NCBI GenBank assembly: GCA_964601275.1
Contig: CAZRMV010000008.1
Location: forward strand, 154,493 to 218,492
Origin: JAOZPE01 sp964601275
GTDB taxonomy: Bacteria; Krumholzibacteriota; Krumholzibacteriia; JAJRXK01
Length of the DNA stretch: 64,000 nucleotides
Direction of reading: 5' to 3'
The notes below the pieces were generated by a model that worked only from the letters and a program-made list of their open reading frames with translations, did no database searches and was not told the origin of the DNA. The position numbers were made by a program, and so were the translations under genes. Within the stretch, counting starts at the first letter, position 1. The number at the start of each line of letters is the position of its first letter. Shown here piece by piece: positions 43,929-52,915 of this stretch.

Positions 43929-45820
43929 CGTTCTGCCACGTCCTTCCGGTGGCCGTTGATCACCCGCAGGTCGGCCGCGTCTTCGGGCTGGCGCACCCCG
44001 TGGTAGCTCGGAACGAGTTCACGCAGCAAGCCGTAGAGCGCGCCCCGGTCGCCCGCCTCGGCCGCCCCGATGAGGGCTTCCACCCGGGCCTCCAGTTGCT
44101 CGCGATCGCGGGAGCCGCGTTGGGCGCAGAGGATGCTCGGATGCCCGGTGGGTTCGGGGTGTTCCTCCTCGGTCCACAGTTCCTCGAAGAGCTTCTCCCC
44201 CGGCCGCAGGCCGACGATTTCGATGGGGATGTCCTTCTCGGGCACCAGGCCGCACAGGCGGATGAAATGGCGGGCCAGGTCCATGATGCGCACCTGCTTG
44301 CCCATGTCGAGGATGTAGGTGCCCCCCTTGCGGTCCATGGCCGCGGCGAAGAGCACCAGCTCGACCGCCTCGGGGATGCTCATGAAGTAGCGGCGGATGT
44401 CCGGGTGCGTGACGGTCACCGGCCCGCCCCGGGCGATCTGCCGCCGGAAGAGCTGGATGACGCTTCCGTTGCTCCCGAGCACGTTCCCGAAGCGGATGAT
44501 CGCGTAGCGGGTGTGGCTGCGCTCATCGAGCGCGCCCACGATCAACTCGGCGACGCGCTTGGTGGTGCCCATGACGCTGGTCGGGCGCACCGCCTTGTCA
44601 GTGGAGATGAACACGAAGCTCTTGCAGCGGTAGCGGTCGGCCAGGCGCGCCACGTTGCGCGTGCCCAGGACGTTGTTGCGGACCGCCTCCTCGGGGAAGT
44701 GCTCGAGCACGGGCACGTGTTTGTAGGCCGCCGCGTGGAACACCACCGAGGGCTCATGCTGGTTGAAGAGGCGCTCGAGCTTGGCCACGTCGCGCACCGA
44801 GGCCAAGACCGGGATGCACCGCGCCCGCGGCTGGCGGGCCTTCAGTTCGTGTTCGATCTCGTAGAGGGCGTTTTCGTCCTGGTCGAGCAGGATGAGCCGC
44901 GCGGGTTCGTGCTGGAGGATCTGGCGGCACAGCTCGCTGCCGATCGATCCGGCCGCACCGGTCACCAGGATGGTCTCGGCGGCCAACAGCTTGCTCACCT
45001 TCTCCCGGTCGGTGCGCACTGGCGCGCGGGTGAGCAGATCCTCCATGGAAAAGTCGCGCCATTCGTCGATGAAGGCCCGGCCGTTGATCATCTCGTCCAG
45101 CGGGGGGATGCGCTGGACCGGAAGCTGGGTGGAACGGGCGACGGCCATGATTTCCCGCATGCGCTCGGGTCCCAGGTCGCGGCCGATGGCCACCAGGATG
45201 GTCTCCGCGTGCAGTCGCCGGGCCAACTCGGGCAGCTCGGCGATGGTTCCCTCCACCGGCACCCCATGGACGTGCAAGCCCTGCTTGAGGGGATCGTCGT
45301 CGACCAGGGCCACCGGTGTGAGCTTGGCCCGGGGTTGGCGCACCATGGCCCGGACCGCCGCCTCCCCGGCGTCCCCGGCCCCGATCACGATGGTCCGCCG
45401 GGCCTCCCGGGGACCCTGGAGCAGCTCCTGGGAGATCCGCAGGCTCATCCGGGCCGCCGACAGGAGAAGCAGCGAGATGAGCAGGTCGATGACCAGGGTG
45501 GTCAACAGGAAGACGGGCAGGCGCAGGGCCAGACAGAGGCCCATGAGAAGGGCGCTCGAGCTGAAGAGGGCCAGGGCGGTGGAAATGAGATCGCCCACGT
45601 CGGCGTAGCGCCACATCCCCCGGTCGACCCGGAAGTAGAGCAGCGCTCCCACCTTCACTGCCAGCACCACGCCCAGCCCCCTCCAGAACCAGGGCGCCCA
45701 GCTCGTCAGCGGCAGCCCCAGCTTCAGGGAGAAGGCCCCGGCGTAGCTCACCAGGATCGAGCCGACCAGGACCGACCAGACCAGCCAGCTGCGGTAGCGG
45801 ATGCGGGTGGGGGGGTTCAT
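43925..45820 (-). CDS. WbpM/FlaA1/CapD-type nucleotide-sugar 4,6-dehydratase
   Basis: The 631-residue protein has four to five N-terminal transmembrane segments and a CoA-binding-like Rossmann region (about 140-260). A C-terminal short-chain dehydrogenase domain carries VTGAAGSIGSEL (about 290-301) and the active-site pattern STDKAVRPTSVMGTTKR. It should form a UDP-4-keto-6-deoxy-HexNAc, the entry to diamino and deoxyamino sugars. It is coupled to the downstream polymerase gene and divergent from the acetyltransferase group. Confidence 0.93.
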   Translation of the reverse strand: MNPPTRIRYRSWLVWSVLVGSILVSYAGAFSLKLGLPLTSWAPWFWRGLGVVLAVKVGALLYFRVDRGMWRYADVGDLISTALALFSSSALLMGLCLALRLPVFLLTTLVIDLLISLLLLSAARMSLRISQELLQGPREARRTIVIGAGDAGEAAVRAMVRQPRAKLTPVALVDDDPLKQGLHVHGVPVEGTIAELPELARRLHAETILVAIGRDLGPERMREIMAVARSTQLPVQRIPPLDEMINGRAFIDEWRDFSMEDLLTRAPVRTDREKVSKLLAAETILVTGAAGSIGSELCRQILQHEPARLILLDQDENALYEIEHELKARQPRARCIPVLASVRDVAKLERLFNQHEPSVVFHAAAYKHVPVLEHFPEEAVRNNVLGTRNVARLADRYRCKSFVFISTDKAVRPTSVMGTTKRVAELIVGALDERSHTRYAIIRFGNVLGSNGSVIQLFRRQIARGGPVTVTHPDIRRYFMSIPEAVELVLFAAAMDRKGGTYILDMGKQVRIMDLARHFIRLCGLVPEKDIPIEIVGLRPGEKLFEELWTEEEHPEPTGHPSILCAQRGSRDREQLEARVEALIGAAEAGDRGALYGLLRELVPSYHGVRQPEDAADLRVINGHRKDVAER

Positions 45821-46088
45821 CGAGCGATCTCATCCTTCGATTCTGGGAGACACCGCCGGAGATCCTCTTGGGGTAGCAAGAGATCGAGCGGCCCTGGAAG
45901 TTGTGAGAATAGAACCATGTCCCTCGATTCGTCCAGTAGGCAAAGAAGGCCCGCCAGAGGCCTTCTCAACGAGGGGGATGCTGCGGCTCATCGGGCGGTG
46001 GCCGCACCCGCGCCACCGATCGGGACTCGACAAAATCCCGCGACTATGGGAGCTTTCGCCCTTCAAAGGCTCTTCTATCTTCCCTGCG
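45821..46088. other. Divergent intergenic region of the second polysaccharide locus
   Basis: This 268-base gap separates the dehydratase and acetyltransferase genes and should hold both promoters. The best minus-strand candidate is TGGACG-N18-TATTCT, whose -10 lies near 45907-45912. I find no convincing plus-strand promoter and no RNA motif. Confidence 0.35.
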
Positions 46089-46754
46089 ATGGACTCCGTG
46101 AAGATCATCCCCTTTCATCCGGCCCATGGCGCCGAAGTGGCGCGGCTTCATCGACTGGCGCTCCCCAACGGCTTCCTTTCGAAGCTGGGAGACGGCTTCC
46201 TCGGCGAACTCTACGAAGCCATCGGAAAGGCGCCCCGCTCGGGAGTGTGGGTGGCTATCGGAGATAGCGGCCAGATCCTGGGATTCATCAGCGGCACGGC
46301 CGATGTCCGACGCTCGTTCCGGGACGTTCTCTGGAGGAGTTGGCACCGCTTGATACGATATTTGTTCCCAAGTCTGTGGTCGTGGAGTGCTTTGCGGCAT
46401 ATCGTGGAAACCCTGACCTATCCTTTCCGTTCTTCATCTGAAGAGAACACCGCGGCGCGGGCGTTGCAGCTGCCGGGCGAACTCTTGAGCGTGGCGGTTT
46501 CCGAGAATGCGCGCGGCCAGGGCGTGGGCAGGAAGCTGGTAGAGACGTTGGAAACAGCGCTGGGCGAATGGGGTTATCGGGGAGAATACCGGGTAGTGAC
46601 CGACAGCCAAGATCCCCGGTCGAATGCCTTTTACCTGGGAGTAGGCTTCTCGGCCGCCGGCACCTTCACCCACCACGGGCACCTGATGTCGGTCTTCACC
46701 AAGCCTCTCGAACCCGAACCCACGTCGCCAAAACAGCAGCGGAAAGAACCATGA
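46089..46754 (+). CDS. GNAT-family N-acetyltransferase
   Basis: The 221-residue protein has the acetyl-CoA-binding motif ARGQGVGRKLV (about 147-157) after the strand LLSVAVSEN. A YLGVGF-like segment follows near the C-terminus. ATG at 46089 begins MDSVKIIPFHP, a typical GNAT start. Its stop codon overlaps the next ATG (ATGA), so it is coupled to an aminotransferase. It therefore probably acetylates the amino sugar, by inference. Confidence 0.85.
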   Translation: MDSVKIIPFHPAHGAEVARLHRLALPNGFLSKLGDGFLGELYEAIGKAPRSGVWVAIGDSGQILGFISGTADVRRSFRDVLWRSWHRLIRYLFPSLWSWSALRHIVETLTYPFRSSSEENTAARALQLPGELLSVAVSENARGQGVGRKLVETLETALGEWGYRGEYRVVTDSQDPRSNAFYLGVGFSAAGTFTHHGHLMSVFTKPLEPEPTSPKQQRKEP

Positions 46755-47953
46755 CCACCGTGCCCGAAACCACATCTCCAGAACTCTCGGTGCTCGATGT
46801 ATGGGCCGATCCGCAGCGCACCCTTCCCTTCTTCAAGGGACGAGTGGCCCTGTTCGGGCTTCTGCGTGCGGCCGGTGTTGGCCCCGGTGATGAAGTGGTG
46901 GTGCCCGGCTTCACCTGCGTCGTCGTTCCCGCGGCCATTCTCTACACCGGGGCCAAACCCGTCTTCTACGAAATCATTCCCAGCCAGTTGAACGGAGACC
47001 CTGAGGACGCCCTTGCCAAGATTACCGAGCGCACGAAGGTGGTTCTCGTGCAACACACCTTCGGCGTGCCGGCCGAACTGGGTTTACTGCCACAGGTGTG
47101 TCGAAAGCGCGGGATCACCCTCATCGAAGATTGCGCCCACGCATTGGGCGCGTCCATCGATGGCCGGCAGATCGGCACCCTCGGAGACGCCGCTTTCGCC
47201 AGTCTACAGTGGTCCAAGCCCATCACCACCGGCCTGGGAGGCATCGCCCGGGTGAACAACGACCGGCTCTGGGCCGGCCTGCAACGTTTTCATGACGAGG
47301 AATGTGCCGATCCCACGTGGAAGGAAGAGGCGTTCCTGAACCTGACCTCAGCATTGCATGCCCGCTTCTTCCGGCCCTCGCTGTTCTGGTTCGCCCAGTC
47401 GGTGTACCGTCGGCTTGGCGCGCTGGGCATCGTCAAGGGAAGTTCGGACCGCTGCGAGCTGGTGGCACCCGAGACGCCCGGCGATTACGCCAAGCGTTTC
47501 GGCCGTCGAAGGGGTTCCCGCTTGTCGGCGACCTTGGCTACCTTGCCGGAAGTGATTGAGCATCGGCGCAAGATCGCGGAGATCTACCACCAGGAACTCA
47601 GGGGTTGGGGTATCCCACTGCAGGAAGAACCGGAAGGCGCTTCGAGCGTTCCCCTGAGGATCCCCATCCGGGTGCGTGACCGCGAAGGCCTGCTCCAGGA
47701 AGCCCGCCACCATCGTGTCGAGCTAGGCGATTGGTTCAACGCGCCCTTGCATCCTGGGGAATCGCCCCAGGGCGCGTTTGGCTACACTGCCGGATCCTGT
47801 CCGCATGCCGAGCAAGCGGCCCGGGAGCTAGTGAATCTGCCGACGCATCCGGGGGTGGATGAAAGAGCGGCGATAAGGACGTTGGAGTTTCTGAGCGGTC
47901 ACAGAGAGTCTTTTCTTCAGGACTCCAATGACCTCCAGGGCGTGGGCAGATGA
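46751..47953 (+). CDS. DegT/DnrJ-family PLP aminotransferase, second copy
   Basis: The 400-residue protein has PLP Lys K156 in LQWSKPITTGLGG and LIEDCAHALGA with D127. It is more divergent than the 40782-41975 enzyme: the first 25 residues and the C-terminal third differ from typical sugar aminotransferases. It is coupled to the acetyltransferase before it and to the glycosyltransferase after it by ATGA overlaps. The substrate is presumably a nucleotide-keto sugar. Confidence 0.88.
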   Translation: MTTVPETTSPELSVLDVWADPQRTLPFFKGRVALFGLLRAAGVGPGDEVVVPGFTCVVVPAAILYTGAKPVFYEIIPSQLNGDPEDALAKITERTKVVLVQHTFGVPAELGLLPQVCRKRGITLIEDCAHALGASIDGRQIGTLGDAAFASLQWSKPITTGLGGIARVNNDRLWAGLQRFHDEECADPTWKEEAFLNLTSALHARFFRPSLFWFAQSVYRRLGALGIVKGSSDRCELVAPETPGDYAKRFGRRRGSRLSATLATLPEVIEHRRKIAEIYHQELRGWGIPLQEEPEGASSVPLRIPIRVRDREGLLQEARHHRVELGDWFNAPLHPGESPQGAFGYTAGSCPHAEQAARELVNLPTHPGVDERAAIRTLEFLSGHRESFLQDSNDLQGVGR

Positions 47954-49125
47954 ATTCCGCAGACAGGTCTGTTGAGAAACCTCGCCTCCTCATGGCTGCC
48001 ACCAGCCCTCTCACGGTTCGCGTACTCATGCGCGGGCAACTGAAGTACATGAGCGAGCACGGCTTCGAAGTCCATGTTCTTTGTGGAGAACCACTGACTA
48101 TGGAAGACCTCAGTGGTGAAGGTGTCTCAAGGATATGGACACTACCGTTGAAAAGAACCCCCTCACCATTTCAAGATCTCATTGCACTTTTTCGCATTGT
48201 CTCCATCCTGCGACAGATAAAGCCCGACATTGTCAATGCAGGTACACCCAAGGCAGCGCTCTTGGTTCTTCTTGCAGCCCGATTCACTCGTGTTCCAGTC
48301 CGCATCTATACCCTTCGCGGTCTCCGGCTCGAGACTACCACTGGACTACAGCGCATCCTCTTCAAAGCGATCGAACGAGTCACCGCATCCTGTGCTCATC
48401 GTATCATCGCCGTCAGCCGAAGCCTGGCCAACCTCTATGTTGAAGAAGGGCTTTCACCAGCTGGAAAGGTCATCGTCTTAGGCGGAGGATCCTCCAACGG
48501 CGTCGATACTTCTCGCTTCATTCCCATGGATAGGAACTCACCCCGGCTCTCAGAGCTTCGTGAACAACTCGGCATAGCCCATGACGCCAATGTTCTTGGC
48601 TTTGTAGGCCGCCTCACCAAGGACAAAGGCATTCCAGATCTCTTACAGGTCTTCGAACAAGTACGATTACAGTTCCCAAGCACAGTCCTTCTCTTGGTCG
48701 GGAGCGAAGAATCAGGTGATCCACTCTCTGCAAAAGATTCCAACAACATCCGCGATCACGAGGGCATCATCGCCATAGGTCATTCAGATGACCTCGTCCC
48801 CTACTACAATCTCATGGATATCCTGGTCCTACCGACGAAGCGAGAGGGATTCCCAAATGTCGTTCTAGAGGCAGCATCTTGCGGTGTTCCAACCGTTGCC
48901 TATAGGGTTACAGGCTGTGTGGACACGATCGAAGATGGCGTGACGGGGATGCTGGCCTCGAAAGAGGACCCTAACCACCTTCTTTCGGAGACCCTAACTT
49001 ATCTGACCACCAAATACCTAAAAGACAAACACGGCATTTCTGCGAGAGCCCGAGCACAGAAAGTTTACACTCAAGTAATGCTCCATTCTGCACTCCTTAC
49101 TGAGTATAGGGGCCTGCTCCCTTAG
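47950..49125 (+). CDS. Glycosyltransferase family 4 (first gene of the low-GC cassette)
   Basis: The 391-residue GT-B protein has the N-terminal TSPLTVRVLMRGQLKYM signature of the group that includes PglA- and CapM-like enzymes. It also has GFVGRLTKDKGIPDLL and the C-terminal EGFPNVVLEAASCGVPTV. GC content drops within its first codons, so the gene marks the left boundary of the cassette. It overlaps the aminotransferase gene by four bases, which means the cassette was joined in a functional operon. Confidence 0.93.
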   Translation: MNSADRSVEKPRLLMAATSPLTVRVLMRGQLKYMSEHGFEVHVLCGEPLTMEDLSGEGVSRIWTLPLKRTPSPFQDLIALFRIVSILRQIKPDIVNAGTPKAALLVLLAARFTRVPVRIYTLRGLRLETTTGLQRILFKAIERVTASCAHRIIAVSRSLANLYVEEGLSPAGKVIVLGGGSSNGVDTSRFIPMDRNSPRLSELREQLGIAHDANVLGFVGRLTKDKGIPDLLQVFEQVRLQFPSTVLLLVGSEESGDPLSAKDSNNIRDHEGIIAIGHSDDLVPYYNLMDILVLPTKREGFPNVVLEAASCGVPTVAYRVTGCVDTIEDGVTGMLASKEDPNHLLSETLTYLTTKYLKDKHGISARARAQKVYTQVMLHSALLTEYRGLLP

Positions 49126-49227
49126 TACTTTCGAACCGGATCGTGCCACCCTGGACTTGCGTATCATATGATGCCGAGTAAATCGAAACATAATTGCTAT
49201 CGCCCCCACCCTCCTGTCCTCTTTGAG

Positions 49228-49256
49228 TTGACACATCTTACCCCTAGAGTGAATAT
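49228..49256 (+). promoter_or_regulatory. Weak promoter candidate before asparagine synthase
   Basis: TTGACA (49228-49233), 17 bases, GAATAT (49251-49256), in the 191-base gap before the next gene. Only the -35 is good. Confidence 0.3.
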
Positions 49257-49316
49257 GCATCTCGTTATACCAAATATGTCGCGACACCCTTTTTCTTGAC
49301 GTATCTCACCTGAGCC

Positions 49317-51176
49317 ATGTGCGGAATCCTAGGTAGCCTGTCAGCAGATCTCCCAAGCCGTGCTGCAATTATGGAGGCACTGGATCTTCTCTACCATCGA
49401 GGTCCAGATGACTCTGGTCTCTTCCTTGATTCTAGGGTCTTTCTGGCAATGCGCCGCCTTTCCATCATTGATCTCGAAACAGGCCACCAACCGATAACAA
49501 CACCGGACGGTCAGATAACTGCCATTTGCAACGGCGAGATCTATAACTACGTTGAGTTGAGAAACAAACTCCGTTCCGCCGGATATCATTTTCGCACCTC
49601 GACTGACACAGAAGTAATTCCATTTCTCTATCAGGAATACGGCGACACCTTTCCGAAACACCTGCGTGGCATGTTCGCCATCGCTCTTTGGGATGCTGGA
49701 AGACAGCGCCTTCTGCTAGTCCGGGATCGCTTCGGGAAGAAACCGCTCTATTACCATATCAATGGACAAGGCAATCTTCTCTTTTCGTCCGAGCTAAAAG
49801 CCCTCAAGCCGCTTTCGAATATTGCCAACACACCATGGGCCATTAGCGATCAATCGATATACAATTATCTCTCTCTCGGCGTTGTTCCCCAGCCGGACAC
49901 GATCTATTCCGGTTGGCATTCACTACCTGCGGCATCCACTCTCATAGCAAATGATGGTCGAACCACCTTGAGAACCTATTGGTCTGCCAAGTATCGGCCG
50001 AAACTGAATATTCCCACCAAGGATCTGCTGCCAGAAGTGAGACGCCATATCCATGATGCAGTTCGAGTCAGGTTACGGTCAGATGTTCCCCTAGGAGTAT
50101 TTCTTTCGGGTGGAGTTGATTCCTCGATCATCACGTACGAAGCCGCCCAAATTGTGGGGCCATCTTTACAGTCCTTCACGATCGCCATGGGGGATCCAAA
50201 CCTAGATGAATCGTCCCTTGCTGCCTCCACTGCAGCAGCTCTTGGAATACGTAACACCGTCCTTCCCCTATCCCTCAACCCATTGGACGAGCTGGATTTT
50301 CTAATCAATCATTTTGATCAACCATTCGCCGATTCAAGTGCAATCCCAACGCTAGCAGTATCCAGACTTGCGCGCCAACATACAAAAGTCGTCTTATCCG
50401 GCGACGGCGGCGATGAGATTTTTGCCGGCTATAGGAGACATCTTGCCGCCTCCCTAGCCTCCAACTTCTCCTGGATTCCTAGACCTGCTCTTCGCCTCGC
50501 TCTGGACATAACACGGACCTTCGCAAGTACACGCCGTTCTCGTAGTGGATTTCTTCAGCGTTTCCTAAGGGGGCTAGTATCAGAGTCGGCAGAACGCTAC
50601 CTTATCTGGACAAATGACCTACTCCTCGATTCTGACAAATCCCCAGCATGGCGCGCATCACACTGCGAACCTACAGAGGACCTTCTCAGGTCACATGCTC
50701 TCTCTCCGTCACACTCTGATCTTGATTCTCAGTTACATACAGATTGTAATTTCAACTTACTAAGCGATCTTCTCGTAAAGATGGACATGGCTAGCATGGC
50801 AGCTAGTTTGGAAGTTCGCTCTCCGTTTCTCGATCATCACCTGACAGATTTTGTAAATAGAGTACCCTCACATCAGAAGATCAAGAAACTGACATCAAAG
50901 TATCTTCTCAAAGCAGCTTATCGAAATCTAGTGCCAGGAGCCGTGCTATCTGCGCCAAAGCGCGGCTTTGAGATCCCATTGGAAACCTGGCTCAATGGGC
51001 CCCTGTTCTCACTCTTGAACGATTCTCTACGTAACTCTAATGCACATATCCTGCGATACATTGATCGTTCTTTTTTACTATCCCTATTGGAAGGTGACTC
51101 CCTCCAAGATCGCAACAGGTCATACCTCCTCTATGCACTTCTTGTGTTAGAACTATGGCTAGGAAGAACCAATTGA
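49317..51176 (+). CDS. asnB: Asparagine synthase (glutamine-hydrolysing) family
   Basis: The 619-residue protein has an N-terminal glutaminase domain whose nucleophile is Cys2 (MCGILG) and a C-terminal synthetase domain with the PP-loop SGGVDSS near residue 264-270. It makes an amide from an acid using glutamine and ATP. In glycan loci, members often amidate sugar acids instead of aspartate, so the acceptor is uncertain. The ATG has no strong Shine-Dalgarno. Codon use is AT-richer than in the flanking high-GC genes. Confidence 0.92.
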   Translation: MCGILGSLSADLPSRAAIMEALDLLYHRGPDDSGLFLDSRVFLAMRRLSIIDLETGHQPITTPDGQITAICNGEIYNYVELRNKLRSAGYHFRTSTDTEVIPFLYQEYGDTFPKHLRGMFAIALWDAGRQRLLLVRDRFGKKPLYYHINGQGNLLFSSELKALKPLSNIANTPWAISDQSIYNYLSLGVVPQPDTIYSGWHSLPAASTLIANDGRTTLRTYWSAKYRPKLNIPTKDLLPEVRRHIHDAVRVRLRSDVPLGVFLSGGVDSSIITYEAAQIVGPSLQSFTIAMGDPNLDESSLAASTAAALGIRNTVLPLSLNPLDELDFLINHFDQPFADSSAIPTLAVSRLARQHTKVVLSGDGGDEIFAGYRRHLAASLASNFSWIPRPALRLALDITRTFASTRRSRSGFLQRFLRGLVSESAERYLIWTNDLLLDSDKSPAWRASHCEPTEDLLRSHALSPSHSDLDSQLHTDCNFNLLSDLLVKMDMASMAASLEVRSPFLDHHLTDFVNRVPSHQKIKKLTSKYLLKAAYRNLVPGAVLSAPKRGFEIPLETWLNGPLFSLLNDSLRNSNAHILRYIDRSFLLSLLEGDSLQDRNRSYLLYALLVLELWLGRTN

Positions 51177-51194
51177 TGCCCCCTGGCCCTCTTC

Positions 51195-51947
51195 CTAATC
51201 CTGGATTTTTTTCCTAGCAACTACCAAGAAAGCCTGAGCATGCTTTTTCACAGACGACCCACACAATTCCATCATTTTATCCACAGGAACCAGAAGAGCC
51301 CGAGCCACTTCATCGACAACGCTTCCAGTTCGCGGAAGATAGCTATACCAGAAAACCTTCTGAATGGAGAATCCTGTAGCTTCAAGTAGCCGACTGAACT
51401 CATCAATTCCATATACGTTAGCCACGTTACGACCATATATCCGGTTACGCAATTGGTATACCTTTCCCAAGATGCTTTCCTCATTCACATGCACGTTCGC
51501 CACAAGATACCCCTGCGGCCCAAGGTGATCTCTTATCGCCTCCAACGCATCTCTTCGTAAAGATGATTCTGCGTTCAAGAAGAATCGAAACGCCGTACAC
51601 AAATCAAACGTGCGCCCCAATGGGGTAATCGTAATATCTTGCTGTATCAGCTTACTCTTGCGGCATCGCTCTCTCGCAATTGATAGCATTGGCTGAGAAA
51701 TGTCAACACCACTAACATCACCAAAATGTGCTTCTAATACGCAGAGGATTCGCCCAGTCCCACAAGCAAAATCGAGGACAGACCTTACACCTCGCGTTTC
51801 TAGATCCCCTAGAACGCGTTCTAACAGCGGCCTCTCCAGGTATTCCCATTGCCAACGATAATAGCCCTTCTGATATGTGCGTTCATACTCCCGCCCATAA
51901 CCAGGCCCCCTGTGACTCTCCCGATAGGAGTCGTGCTGGGTACTCAC
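51195..51947 (-). CDS. Class I SAM-dependent methyltransferase (low-GC cassette)
   Basis: The 250-residue protein carries motif I LDFACGTGRIL (about 58-68), GVDISQPML and a helix-rich C-terminus. It may methylate a sugar or a chain end. The start is GTG with GGGGAG eight bases upstream, which includes the stop region of the preceding kinase-like gene. The gene is convergent with asparagine synthase. Confidence 0.85.
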   Translation of the reverse strand: MSTQHDSYRESHRGPGYGREYERTYQKGYYRWQWEYLERPLLERVLGDLETRGVRSVLDFACGTGRILCVLEAHFGDVSGVDISQPMLSIARERCRKSKLIQQDITITPLGRTFDLCTAFRFFLNAESSLRRDALEAIRDHLGPQGYLVANVHVNEESILGKVYQLRNRIYGRNVANVYGIDEFSRLLEATGFSIQKVFWYSYLPRTGSVVDEVARALLVPVDKMMELCGSSVKKHAQAFLVVARKKIQD

Positions 51948-51952
51948 TTCGA

Positions 51953-52765
51953 TTACTCCCCTGATACAATAGGCTTAAGAGAACTAAATAGAGCTTTGTG
52001 CGCCAACCATCGAACTGTGGGATTGCGATATTTTTTCGCAAAATAACATCGGGAGATGTTCTCAGCATATTCTCGAATGCTTTCCATTGCCAGCTGCCGA
52101 CCCGACACCTCAGTATACCCGTCAACAAAAGCATGGATCGCCGGTACAATCCGGTTCCATCTGCACATCAAGTAATTACGAATAGGAAATTGCCCATAAA
52201 GGCATGCCACGAATGTTCCAACATCAACCTCCCGCGGTCCAAGAGTCCATGGATGAAACGTTGAATAATAGTTGGGGGACGAGTCAAAGATTGCGATCGA
52301 TTGCACATTCCCAATGGTAACAATCTCAATGTTTGAAAATCCAAAATCACAATGAAGAAAAACCTCTCCCCCGCTATGTTCCCGAAGAACAGTCCTGTTC
52401 CTTTCCTCTACGCTCTTCTTGAAGCAACTCGGGGCTTTCCATGCAACATATTTTTCAGCGAACAGTTCCCGATGAAGAATAGCCAGTGCCATACCAATTT
52501 TGTGGATCAACTCCAGTGTCTGCTCGGCGTTACTACCCTGCAGATATTTAACATAACTGTCCCGTATGCTGCCTTGCGTCTCCAGTTTTTCGAATCGAAT
52601 AATGTTGGAACCTTTCACGTGTTCCACAGGCCTCGGCGCATTGAAACCGTGTTCAATCGCGATTCTCCAAACATGACCAGCTTTCTGGAACTCAAGACCA
52701 GCATCCGCTGGATATGTCTTGATCACCCAATCCGTGGAACTGTCGATGCGGCTATTCTTCAACAT
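51953..52765 (-). CDS. Aminoglycoside-phosphotransferase-fold kinase-like protein
   Basis: The 270-residue protein has the catalytic motif HCDFGFSNIEI, which matches the HxDxxxxN loop of APH-type kinases, and IAIFDSS in the place of the metal-binding Asp segment. It probably phosphorylates a small molecule or sugar, with the substrate unknown. The ATG at 52765 follows a short stretch that was coding for the end of the flippase before an IS256 element landed 50 bases upstream at 52816. The upstream promoter is now separated by 4.8 kb, so expression may be lost or altered. Confidence 0.75.
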   Translation of the reverse strand: MLKNSRIDSSTDWVIKTYPADAGLEFQKAGHVWRIAIEHGFNAPRPVEHVKGSNIIRFEKLETQGSIRDSYVKYLQGSNAEQTLELIHKIGMALAILHRELFAEKYVAWKAPSCFKKSVEERNRTVLREHSGGEVFLHCDFGFSNIEIVTIGNVQSIAIFDSSPNYYSTFHPWTLGPREVDVGTFVACLYGQFPIRNYLMCRWNRIVPAIHAFVDGYTEVSGRQLAMESIREYAENISRCYFAKKYRNPTVRWLAHKALFSSLKPIVSGE

Positions 52766-52806
52766 CCACAACCCCCGATATTTCCACACTTTTGACGCGC
52801 CCGATC

Positions 52807-52815
52807 CTCGACGAT
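52807..52815. repeat. Left target-site duplication of the IS256-type element
   Basis: CTCGACGAT next to the left end is repeated at 57648-57656 next to the right end. The identity extends to 11 bases (TCCTCGACGAT), so the exact 8- or 9-bp duplication cannot be fixed. Confidence 0.8.
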
Positions 52816-52915
52816 GAGAGTGTCCTAAAGTTAGTTGAAAGTTGAAGCGGCCTCCGGCCTCTGGTAAAACTTTGAGTAACAACAACTTAAAGAACCAGAG
52901 ACCAAGGAGGCCACG

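Noticed and set aside
49126..49316. A short gene between the glycosyltransferase and asparagine synthase genes
   Set aside because: No frame there has a Shine-Dalgarno and coding character. The stretch looks like a promoter region.
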